From JBEVNX01 sp040507895 (GTDB lineage Bacteria > Desulfobacterota > Binatia > JACPRU01): a stretch of 17,504 nt of DNA. Under the pieces are notes generated by a model, which was not told where the DNA came from, did not search any database, and saw only the letters and a program-made list of their open reading frames with translations. The position numbers were made by a program, and so were the translations under genes. Position 1 is the first letter of the stretch; each line of letters begins with the position of its first letter. Shown piece by piece: positions 1-5,817 of the stretch. The stretch covers positions 1 to 17,504 of the forward strand of contig JBEVNX010000243.1 in the NCBI GenBank assembly GCA_040507895.1, read 5' to 3'.

Positions 1-26
1 AGGAGCGTCCGGCATCCGCAGATTCC

Positions 27-44
27 TCCTCGGAGCCCCGAGGA
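27..44. terminator. Hairpin, possible terminator of an upstream gene
   Basis: A perfect 7-bp stem (TCCTCGG / CCGAGGA) closes a 4-base AGCC loop. No coding frame that I recognise reaches it from the left edge and no T-run follows, so factor-independent termination is uncertain. The remaining bases up to 234 contain no gene I can support. Confidence 0.3.
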
Positions 45-234
45 ATGACCCTAGCCGGGACCCATTGCAAACCCTGCTCCTCCCCCCGTGCGTTCCTCGC
101 GGCCGCTAGCGCTCGGGCTGGTCGACTCGGATCTCGTTTCCGCCGCTGCCTGCAGGGCACCCGGCGCCCGGTACGACCCGAAGCTCTTACTCCGAACGAG
201 TCAGACGGAAGATTGAGAGAAGGAGGGCACTCCG

Positions 235-504
235 ATGGACTTGAGCCTCAAGGACAAGGTTGCCATCGTCACCGGAGCCAGTAAGGGCATTGGCTTGGCT
301 GTCGTCAAAGCTCTACCGTCTACCGCAGCCGTGACGCGGTCAGTGACGGGCCGATGGCAAGAGGATCCTCACCTCGACAGTGGGTTGCCTTCGGGTCGCT
401 TTTCGGCCTACTGGAAGCGCGCGTGCGCAAATGCAGGGTGTGCGCGCGCGGGCTACGCTTCTCGCGTGATTGAACGCCACGAAGTGCTCGAGGAGGGCAG
501 ATGA
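235..504 (+). pseudogene. Truncated short-chain dehydrogenase/reductase (SDR) N-terminal remnant
   Basis: The ATG is preceded by a good Shine-Dalgarno (AAGGAGGG near 220-228). The first 27 codons are a textbook SDR start: a strand-turn-helix with the nucleotide-binding motif TGASKGIG at residues 13-20. After codon 27 (about base 315) similarity stops abruptly. The rest of the 89-residue frame (316-504) is low-complexity GC-rich translation that I cannot assign, with none of the SDR NNAG, Ser or YxxxK elements. The frame ends in TGA overlapping the next ATG (ATGA at 501-504), so a short peptide may still be translated, but it cannot be a working dehydrogenase. A deletion or recombination that removed most of the gene is the simplest explanation. 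A sequence or assembly join is the alternative. Confidence 0.7.
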
Positions 505-1691
505 GCCAAGGTCTGACGGAGCGCCTGCGCGAGTTGCGCGTGCGCATGAAAGAGTTCATCGACGGCGAGGTGATCCCGCAAGAGCGGGTTATCGCTGAGG
601 GTGGTGACGCCGCCGACAGGGCCATGCGGCGGTTGATGGAAGAGGCGAAATCTCGCGGCCTATGGGCGCTAGGTCACCCCGTCGAGGTCGGTGGCGGCGG
701 ATTGTCGTTCATGGAGTTCGTCTACCTCAACGAGATCATCGGACGCTCCGAGCTCGGCACGATGGCCGTCGGATCGCTCTCGCATCACGACACGCTGATG
801 TGGATGCGCTACGCGACCGAGGACCAGAAGCGCACCTACCTGCCGGGGCTCGTGAACGGTGACTTCCCGTGGATCGCGATCGGTCTGACCGAGCCCGAGG
901 TTGCCGGGTCGGATCCCACGTTGATGCAGACTACTGCCGTGCTCGACGGCGACCAGTGGGTGATCAACGGGCACAAATGGTTCACCTCGAATGCCAACAA
1001 GGCATCCGTAGTATTGGTCTGGGCGAAGACGGACCCGGAAGCCTCCAACAAATACCGGCGGTTTTCTGCCATCCTCGTACCCGTCGGGACGCCCGGCTTC
1101 GAGATCGTTCGCGTCATTCCGACGATGGGGCACACCGCAGGCAACCACTGCGAACTCCGATTCACCGACGTTCGCGTGCCCAAGGCAAACCTGTTCGGTC
1201 CTCGGGGGGAAGGCTTCATGGCCGCGCAGACGCGTCTCGGGCCCGGGCGCATCTTTCATTGCATGCGATGGCTCGGTCAGATGCAGCGTGCCTTCGAGTT
1301 GATGTGCGCCCGCGCCAACGCGCGCTATGCACACGGTTCGCTTCTCGCCGAGAAGGGAGAGATTCAGCGCTACGTCGCCGAGTCGACCGCCGACATTCAG
1401 TCCTTGCGCCTCATGACTCTCGACGCGGCGAGCGTGATCGACGAAGGACGGGACGCCAGAGTCCAGATCAGCCTGATCAAGTTCCATGGCGCGCGGCTCC
1501 TCCACGATGTCATCGACCGCGCGATCCAGGTGCACGGAGCACTGGGCGTAACCGCCGACACCCCCTTGGAGAAGATGTACCGCGACGCGCGCTACGCGCG
1601 TCTCTACGACGGGCCCGACGAGGTCCACCGCATGGTGGTCGCCCGGCGCCTCCTCAAGGACTGCACCGACGGGGCACCCTGGGTGGTCTGA
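501..1691 (+). CDS. Acyl-CoA dehydrogenase family protein (ACAD10/11-like)
   Basis: A flavoprotein of 396 residues, the normal family length, predicted to introduce an alpha,beta double bond into an acyl-CoA thioester in the cytoplasm and pass electrons to electron-transfer flavoprotein. It shows the helical N-terminal domain (residues 1-120), the beta-domain FAD/substrate motif around GLTEPEVAGSDP and the INGHKWFTS segment, and a C-terminal helical domain ending in RLYDGPDEVHRMVVARR. The DGPDEVH motif supplies an Asp (about residue 370) where classical medium-chain enzymes have the catalytic Glu; this is typical of the ACAD10/11 branch. The start is set by GAGGAGGGC just upstream and by the ATGA overlap with the SDR remnant frame. 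Substrate chain length cannot be read from the sequence. The neighbours on both sides are degraded genes, so no pathway context survives. Confidence 0.95.
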   Translation: MSQGLTERLRELRVRMKEFIDGEVIPQERVIAEGGDAADRAMRRLMEEAKSRGLWALGHPVEVGGGGLSFMEFVYLNEIIGRSELGTMAVGSLSHHDTLMWMRYATEDQKRTYLPGLVNGDFPWIAIGLTEPEVAGSDPTLMQTTAVLDGDQWVINGHKWFTSNANKASVVLVWAKTDPEASNKYRRFSAILVPVGTPGFEIVRVIPTMGHTAGNHCELRFTDVRVPKANLFGPRGEGFMAAQTRLGPGRIFHCMRWLGQMQRAFELMCARANARYAHGSLLAEKGEIQRYVAESTADIQSLRLMTLDAASVIDEGRDARVQISLIKFHGARLLHDVIDRAIQVHGALGVTADTPLEKMYRDARYARLYDGPDEVHRMVVARRLLKDCTDGAPWVV

Positions 1692-1737
1692 TGCGATTCC
1701 AGATCGCACCAAACATGTGAACCTGCTTCGTCCCGCC

Positions 1738-1824
1738 ATGGACTTCGCCTCGACTCCCTCCGAGTAGGCGCTCCGCGAGGAGGGCCGCCGCTTCCTCGAG
1801 CACGAGCTCCCGCCGGCCCAGGTC
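1738..1824 (+). pseudogene. Relic of an acyl-CoA dehydrogenase N-terminus with in-frame stop
   Basis: From the ATG at 1738 the frame reads MDFASTPSE, stop (TAG 1765-1767), then ALREEGRRFLEHELPPAQV. Ignoring the stop, this is a typical acyl-CoA dehydrogenase N-terminal helix, in which the stop would replace a Gln or Glu codon. After about 1824 the similarity ends. It lies 46 bases downstream of the intact acyl-CoA dehydrogenase gene, so the locus probably once carried two such genes. The match is short and from memory, hence the moderate confidence. Confidence 0.55.
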
Positions 1825-1850
1825 AGTCACGACAGTTGGCTCGTCTGTAG

Positions 1851-2027
1851 AACGTTGGCGCGCGTTCGGCGGCGCACCTGATCGTCACGTCGCCCGCGCG
1901 GCACGACGAGTTGCTAACCGCTCTCTCCAAGCTACCCGATCCACACGCGCCGGGCGCCATGGACGAGATCTGCCGCATCTACAACCAGAGGATCGTGGGC
2001 GAGCCGCGGCGGAGAACACCCGCATGA
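1851..2027 (+). pseudogene. Orphan open frame resembling a C-terminal gene fragment
   Basis: An open frame begins right after a TAG at 1848-1850 and ends at TGA 2025-2027, encoding about 58 residues. It includes the strand-like HLIVTSPARHDELL and the helix-like GAMDEICRIYNQRIVGEP, which look like genuine protein. There is no start codon in its first half and no ribosome-binding site. I do not recognise the family. It may be the 3' end of a gene whose 5' part was lost in the same event that truncated the preceding relic. Apart from these two relics and the hairpins near 2033-2079, I see nothing else in the 1692-2084 gap. Confidence 0.3.
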
Positions 2028-2061
2028 ACGCGCTCGTCCGGCCTGCTCACGTTGAACGGAC

Positions 2062-2079
2062 GAGGCGCGTTGGCGCCTC
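2062..2079 (-). terminator. Hairpin just downstream of the YcaQ-family gene
   Basis: A perfect 7-bp stem (GAGGCGC / GCGCCTC) with a 4-base loop begins 6 bases after the TAG stop (2085-2087, minus strand). A second, overlapping inverted repeat lies further on (2033-2040 with 2057-2064, CTCGTCCG / CGGACGAG, 16-base loop). There is no strong U-tract, but position and symmetry favour 3'-end formation for the minus-strand gene. Confidence 0.42.
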
Positions 2080-2084
2080 ATGTT

Positions 2085-3431
2085 CTACCTGACGGATCGT
2101 CGCGTCCGGGAGATTGCGCGAGGCGGAGCAGGAACCCGCGGGAAGGGTTCCGCCGGAGTCGCCCTGACCCACTTCACCAGTGCAGCGCGCAGACGCCCCG
2201 GCGTCACGCGCCCGATCGTGACGTCCTCGACGCCGACGAACCTCGCGAGCGAGCTCAGCGCATCGGCGAGCCCGGCGAGCGCGCGGTCGAGTTCGGGCGG
2301 AGCGCCGCCGACCGGCGCGGGCTCCGCGTCGGCGAACCAACGCTCGAAGTGGACGTGGCGCGCTTCGAGGCGGCGCTCGGCGCGGTGCGTCTTGGCATCG
2401 ATCCGGCCGATGAGCTCGCCGTCGTGGAGGATCGGCAGCGTGTAGTAGCCGTGCACTCGCCGATGAGCAGGGGTGTAGACCTCGATTCGGTAGTCGAAGC
2501 CGAAGAGGCCTGTCACGCGGTCTCGGTGCCAGAGAAAGGAATCGAACGGTGAGAGCAGCGTGGTGCCGCGGGCGGCAGACGCGCGAGGCCGCTCGCCGCA
2601 CAACGCCGGCAGGTCGCGCGTGAGGGCCAGCCAGCGCTGGCTCGAGCCCTCGACCGCGACTTCCGCGACCTCGCCCGCCTCGATCAGCGCGGCAAGCGCC
2701 GCCTGGCGCACCCGCGGCGCGAAGCGGGGGAACGTGAGATAGCGAGAGAGGTCGGCCGGCGTCGCCGCGCCCATGGCGAAGAGTGAGCGCTCGACGTGCC
2801 AACGCGCGAAGGCGGCGGAGGAGACCGTCTCGACGTCACGAATCTCCGGCATCGCGCGCTCGAAGAGGTCGAAGCGCTTCTGGAAGTGGCGGCGTGAATC
2901 GACGGTGACGGCGCCGCTCATCCAAAGGTAGTGAAGCGCGTGCTGTGCCGGCTTCCAGTTCCACCAGCCGCTGCCGGAGCCCGGCGGTCGGCGGCTCTCG
3001 AAATCGGCGTTCGCCATCGGTCCGTTGGCCAGGATCGCCGCCCGCACCCGGCCGAGCACCTTCGGGTTGCGTCGCAGCCAGTCCGACCAGCCGGTATGGC
3101 GAAGGCGGTAGTCGAGCATCGCCCGGCGCCAGTAGGGCAGCGTCGACGTGGCGATCAAGCAGGCGGCATGAGCCCAGTACTCGAAGAGGAGGCGGCGGCC
3201 ATAGACGACGTGGTCGAGCTTTGCGCGCTCGTACGGCCCGAAGCGGCTCCAGACTGTCAGGTAGTGGGCGCGGTCCAGCACGTTGATCGAGTCCATCTGC
3301 AGCCCGCCAACGTCCTCAACGAAACGGCACAGGCGCCGCGCGCTGAACGATGCGGTCCGCGGTCGAGCTAGATGCTGCCGCTCGAGAAAGAGAGCGGCGA
3401 CCGCGGCCCGTGGAACGGTGACTCTCGGCAT
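2085..3431 (-). CDS. YcaQ/AlkZ-family winged-helix protein, likely interstrand-crosslink DNA glycosylase
   Basis: A 448-residue member of the HTH_42 (YcaQ/AlkZ/AlkX) family, whose characterised members are monofunctional DNA glycosylases that excise alkylated bases and unhook interstrand crosslinks. Visible landmarks: N-terminal GGLQMDSINVL, giving the QxD catalytic pair of the YcaQ branch (Gln45, Asp47); winged-helix repeats through residues 60-260 with the WNWKPAQHALHYLW segment; and the conserved C-terminal barrel, with SPFDSFLWHRDR at about 294 followed by FGFDYRIEVYTP and GYYTLPIL...IGRIDAK. I chose the ATG at 3431 because the conserved protein begins there. The frame stays open upstream, but that part is not conserved-looking and overlaps the divergent gene. 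The charged, Pro/Arg-rich tail after residue 425 is unusual. It appears monocistronic. Confidence 0.9.
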   Translation of the reverse strand: MPRVTVPRAAVAALFLERQHLARPRTASFSARRLCRFVEDVGGLQMDSINVLDRAHYLTVWSRFGPYERAKLDHVVYGRRLLFEYWAHAACLIATSTLPYWRRAMLDYRLRHTGWSDWLRRNPKVLGRVRAAILANGPMANADFESRRPPGSGSGWWNWKPAQHALHYLWMSGAVTVDSRRHFQKRFDLFERAMPEIRDVETVSSAAFARWHVERSLFAMGAATPADLSRYLTFPRFAPRVRQAALAALIEAGEVAEVAVEGSSQRWLALTRDLPALCGERPRASAARGTTLLSPFDSFLWHRDRVTGLFGFDYRIEVYTPAHRRVHGYYTLPILHDGELIGRIDAKTHRAERRLEARHVHFERWFADAEPAPVGGAPPELDRALAGLADALSSLARFVGVEDVTIGRVTPGRLRAALVKWVRATPAEPFPRVPAPPRAISRTRRSVR

Positions 3432-3441
3432 CGGCCGGAGG

Positions 3442-3470
3442 TTAGCAGCGCGAGGCGCTTTCGCTATGAT
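3442..3470 (+). promoter_or_regulatory. Candidate sigma70-type promoter, possibly giving a leaderless mRNA
   Basis: TTAGCA (3442-3447; 4 of 6 to TTGACA) and TATGAT (3465-3470; 5 of 6 to TATAAT) are separated by 17 bases. Transcription would be expected to start about 7 bases later, at or next to the ATG at 3478. It lies in the short gap between the divergent YcaQ-family gene and the small exported-protein gene. Confidence 0.32.
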
Positions 3471-3477
3471 TCGCCGC

Positions 3478-3789
3478 ATGCCGAGTAGACGAGCGTTCGC
3501 TTCCGGTGCCGTTCTGGCGCTCGCCGGTCTGCTCGCTCGGACGGAGCTCGTTTCGGCGGACCCCACCCCTGCGCCGGAGTCCACCGCGGCCTGCACCATC
3601 GAAGCCCAGCAGCATGCCGGCGAAGAATGCCTCATGTGCGGAGTCATGCAGGGGGACCCGGCGAAGTGTCTCAAGCGCCTGGCGGGCCGAGGCTACACTC
3701 GCCGCTGCCGAGGCGAGGGCACCGCGCAGTGGCTCGAGCTCTGGTGCCGGGCCGTCCAGGGGGGTGGCGGCGCGCCGCCCGCGCGGTGA
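3478..3789 (+). CDS. Small cysteine-rich exported protein with Tat-like signal
   Basis: A predicted 103-residue protein of unknown function. Its N-terminus, MPSRRAFASGAVLALAGLLA, contains SRRAF, a good match to the twin-arginine motif, then a hydrophobic stretch and a likely cleavage near residue 27 (VSA-DP). The mature part, of about 76 residues, has six cysteines (39, 51, 54, 64, 77, 90), including an ECLMC pair, suggesting disulfides or metal binding in the periplasm. An in-frame ATG at 3466 would add four residues. I prefer 3478 because the -10-like TATGAT overlaps the earlier ATG and the shorter form keeps a compact signal. No clear Shine-Dalgarno is visible. The gene ends 14 bases before the convergent aldo/keto reductase gene. 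I do not recognise a family. Signal plus cysteine pattern make it more likely real than a shadow. Confidence 0.62.
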   Translation: MPSRRAFASGAVLALAGLLARTELVSADPTPAPESTAACTIEAQQHAGEECLMCGVMQGDPAKCLKRLAGRGYTRRCRGEGTAQWLELWCRAVQGGGGAPPAR

Positions 3790-3800
3790 CCGCGGCGCGC
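3770..3800. terminator. GC-only inverted repeat at a convergent gene junction
   Basis: GCGCGCCGC (3770-3778) pairs perfectly with GCGGCGCGC (3792-3800) over 9 bp with a 13-base loop. It spans the last codons of the small exported-protein gene and the gap before the convergent aldo/keto reductase stop. The position suits a bidirectional terminator. No U-tract is present, and GC-rich repeats arise easily by chance here. Confidence 0.4.
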
Positions 3801-3803
3801 TCG

Positions 3804-4817
3804 TTAGCCCCGGTATTCGTCTCCGCAATCGCCGATCGAGCGGAAAAGGTCGCGCGAGGTCGCGGTCGCCGCGGCGATGCGCGCGAGGTCTTCCGCGTCG
3901 AGCTCGAGGTCGAAAACGCGCGCGTTGTCGGCGATGTGCTCGCTCTCGCCGAAGCGTACGCCGACGATCACGCCGCCGACCGCCTGCCGGTCGAGTACGG
4001 CGCGCGCGGCGACGCTCGCAATCGTCGCGCCGTGCTTCTTAGCAACCATTTCGAGGGCTTCGAGGAGCTCCTGGAACAGCGCCCAGCCGCCCCACGCATC
4101 GATCATCCGCTTGTATTTCTGGAGCGACGCGGTGGTGAGCTCGGCGCGCCCGGGCTCGGCACGCCCGAGGTATCGTTCCGCGAAGAAGCCGCCCGCGATC
4201 GTCCCGTACGTGAGGAGGAAAACGCCCCGGCGCCGACAGAGCTCGCTCATCGCCACCTCCGGGCGCCGGTCGACGAGGGAATACTGCACCTGGTTCGACA
4301 CGACGGGGATTCCTCGGTCGAGGATCAATTCCAAGTGCTCGGTATCGAAGTTGGTGAGCGCGAGGTGACGGATCTTACCCGCGTCGCGGAGGTCGGCGAG
4401 ATGGCCGAGCGCGTCGAGGTAACGGGGATCGTCGTAGTCCCACCAGTGAAACTGCAAGACATCGAGTGCATCCGTGTCCATGCGCCGCAGCGACGTGTCG
4501 ATCGCCTGCTCGACGATCGCCCGGGTCATCGGGCCGGGCCGCGGCACCCACTTCGTGAGCGCTCGCAGCCGCGCCAGCGCCTTCTCGCCGCGCTCCGCGC
4601 GCAAGCGCCGGCGAAACTCGCCGACGAAGTCCTCGGCAGGACCGTAGTGGTCTGAAAGATCGAAGGTGTCGAAGCCCGCGTCGAAGTGCGCGAACATGGC
4701 GCGGAGCGCCCGCTCGCGATCGATCGGGCCGTGTGCACCCGAAACCTGCCACATGCCGACGAGCAGGCGGCAGATCTCGAGGTCGGCGGCGAGGGAGAGG
4801 CGCCTCGACGCGGGCAA
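3804..4817 (-). CDS. Aldo/keto reductase
   Basis: A cytoplasmic NADPH-dependent carbonyl reductase of the (beta/alpha)8-barrel AKR superfamily; the product is 337 residues from the chosen start. The catalytic tetrad is readable: Asp53 and Tyr58 in TFDLSDHYG, Lys89 in LTKW and His124 in LQFHWWD. Later barrel elements include HLALTNFD, VVSNQVQYSLVDRRPE and the C-terminal cofactor region VGGVIVGVRFGESEHIADN. No ATG lies before the conserved first strand (EICRLLVGMWQVSG), so I placed the start at a TTG at 4817, just after the stop of the upstream GFA-family gene; the gap is 5 bases. An ATG at residue 22 is the alternative but would remove the first strand. Close spacing suggests co-transcription and translational coupling with the GFA gene. 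Reduction of a small aldehyde is possible, but the substrate is not deducible. Confidence 0.88.
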   Translation of the reverse strand: MPASRRLSLAADLEICRLLVGMWQVSGAHGPIDRERALRAMFAHFDAGFDTFDLSDHYGPAEDFVGEFRRRLRAERGEKALARLRALTKWVPRPGPMTRAIVEQAIDTSLRRMDTDALDVLQFHWWDYDDPRYLDALGHLADLRDAGKIRHLALTNFDTEHLELILDRGIPVVSNQVQYSLVDRRPEVAMSELCRRRGVFLLTYGTIAGGFFAERYLGRAEPGRAELTTASLQKYKRMIDAWGGWALFQELLEALEMVAKKHGATIASVAARAVLDRQAVGGVIVGVRFGESEHIADNARVFDLELDAEDLARIAAATATSRDLFRSIGDCGDEYRG

Positions 4818-4822
4818 CGCAG

Positions 4823-5257
4823 CTACTCGGGCAGCGTCTGTCCGGACCCGCCAAACTCCTTCGGCAGGTCTTTCATCTTCGGCAGCCCGTCCTTCACGGA
4901 GAGAACCGACTCCCCGTAGTGCACGTGCAGCGCCGGCTTGAAGCGAAGGCTCGGGGTGATTGCCGCGTATACGTCGGTGAGCCCCATCCCCGGATGCTCG
5001 CTGAAGACGTGGCCGCCGCACTTCTTGCACCACTTGCGGTGACTCTGCGGCGTCTTGGCGAACGTCTCGATGTTCTCCGCGCCGCGCGTGACCTTGACGG
5101 CCTCGGGCTTCCACAACGAGAACGCGTTGACGGGCCCCGCCGACCAGTGCTGGCACGACCGGCAATGACAATAGCCCATAGCCGCCGGCTCGCCGGTGAC
5201 GGTCAGCTGCACCGCTCCGCAGAAGCAGCTCCCTGAGTAGGTCGGTTCGCTTGCCAT
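4823..5257 (-). CDS. GFA/CENP-V-fold zinc protein (glutathione-dependent formaldehyde-activating enzyme family)
   Basis: A 144-residue protein with the complete cysteine pattern of the Gfa family: CxC at residues 11/13, CxCxxC at 30/32/35 and CxxC at 77/80, which bind two zinc ions in characterised relatives. The founding member, Gfa of Paracoccus, promotes S-hydroxymethylglutathione formation from formaldehyde, but that activity has been disputed and many family members have unknown roles. GGAGGTGA about 5 bases upstream of the ATG fixes the start. It is the first gene of a two-gene minus-strand unit with the aldo/keto reductase and is divergent from the formamidase/amine dehydrogenase operon. 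The shared intergenic region makes a link to C1 or aldehyde metabolism attractive but unproven. Confidence 0.92.
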   Translation of the reverse strand: MASEPTYSGSCFCGAVQLTVTGEPAAMGYCHCRSCQHWSAGPVNAFSLWKPEAVKVTRGAENIETFAKTPQSHRKWCKKCGGHVFSEHPGMGLTDVYAAITPSLRFKPALHVHYGESVLSVKDGLPKMKDLPKEFGGSGQTLPE

Positions 5258-5447
5258 GATTCACCTCCGGGTCAGAGGGGGCCACGCTGTCAGCTTCGAT
5301 GTGCTAAGGCAACAGCCGGTCTCGGGGACGCGGGTCCGCGTCGAAGCCGTCGCCCGACGGTACATGCGCTGCTTGTCTGTGGATGCGAAACGGGCTATCC
5401 GCGACCAGGTTCGCGCGCCCCCTTGCGCCAAAGACCCGGGAGTCCGA
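5258..5447. promoter_or_regulatory. Divergent intergenic region with a palindrome, probable control region of the formamidase/qhp operon
   Basis: These 190 bases separate the divergent GFA gene from the dimethylformamidase small-subunit gene, so promoters for both must lie here or in flanking coding sequence. CCGTCG-CC-CGACGG (5347-5360) is a 6-bp dyad that could be an operator. A weak -35/-10 pair, TTGTCT (5373-5378) and TATCCG (5396-5401, 17-base spacer), faces the operon. Neither is strong. I see no regulator gene in the window. In Paracoccus the qhp genes are controlled by an AraC-type protein, QhpR, which is absent here. Confidence 0.28.
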
Positions 5448-5807
5448 ATGCGCACGCCCCCCGTCGACAAGGCTCTTCACTACTACGAGCGCTTCGACCG
5501 GAATCTGCGCGGACAACTCCGGGAACTGATCACCGACGAAGTCATCGCGGAGTACCAGGCGAACCCACTCGGCGAGCGCCCCCAGAGCGAGCCGCTTCGG
5601 CGCTTGCTCAACTATTTCCGCCGCGCGCCGCAGGCGGGGAAGTACGTCGTGGTGGCCGTGGAGCCATGGCGCGACTATCGGATCGGGATACTCTCGGGGG
5701 CTCGCGGCGTGCTGCCCAAGGTGCTCGACGAGCCCGTGTTCGCCAGCGAGCAAGACGCGCTGCACGGTGTGTTCCTAGCTCGCATCCGCGATCTGCGCGA
5801 GTCGTGA
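5448..5807 (+). CDS. dmfA1: N,N-dimethylformamidase-type amidohydrolase, small (alpha) subunit
   Basis: A 119-residue protein matching in length and pattern the small subunit of Paracoccus/Alcaligenes dimethylformamidase (about 132 residues). Family-like features: YYERFDRN near the start, EVIAEYQANPLGERP, the LLNYFRRAPQAGKYVVV segment ending in WRDYRIGIL, and the C-terminal helix DALHGVFLARIRDLRES. In the characterised enzyme this mainly helical subunit packs against the large catalytic subunit, is needed for activity and has no active site of its own. I chose the ATG at 5448, with GGGAG 5 bases upstream, because conserved-looking sequence starts there; an in-frame ATG at 5256 would add 64 unlikely residues. 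The large-subunit gene follows after 10 bases. The assignment relies on remembered similarity strengthened by the adjacent large subunit. Confidence 0.85.
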   Translation: MRTPPVDKALHYYERFDRNLRGQLRELITDEVIAEYQANPLGERPQSEPLRRLLNYFRRAPQAGKYVVVAVEPWRDYRIGILSGARGVLPKVLDEPVFASEQDALHGVFLARIRDLRES

Positions 5808-5817
5808 AGGAGGTCGC

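Noticed and set aside
669..1739. Long minus-strand open frame (356 codons) opposite the acyl-CoA dehydrogenase gene
   Set aside because: It is antisense to a clear family protein; high GC content keeps opposite frames open and the translation shows no recognisable motifs.
5151..5166. TGGCACG-like start of a sigma54 promoter
   Set aside because: The spacing between the GG and GC elements is wrong (8 instead of 10 bases) and the bases encode the conserved Cys-rich region of the GFA-family protein.
4818..5285. Upstream extension of the aldo/keto reductase frame through the GFA gene
   Set aside because: The GFA gene has complete zinc-ligand cysteines and a strong ribosome site; the extension is its out-of-frame shadow.
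5256..5447. Longer small-subunit start at ATG 5256
   Set aside because: It would overlap the start of the divergent GFA gene and add 64 residues absent from known small subunits; 5448 has a good ribosome site and matches family length.
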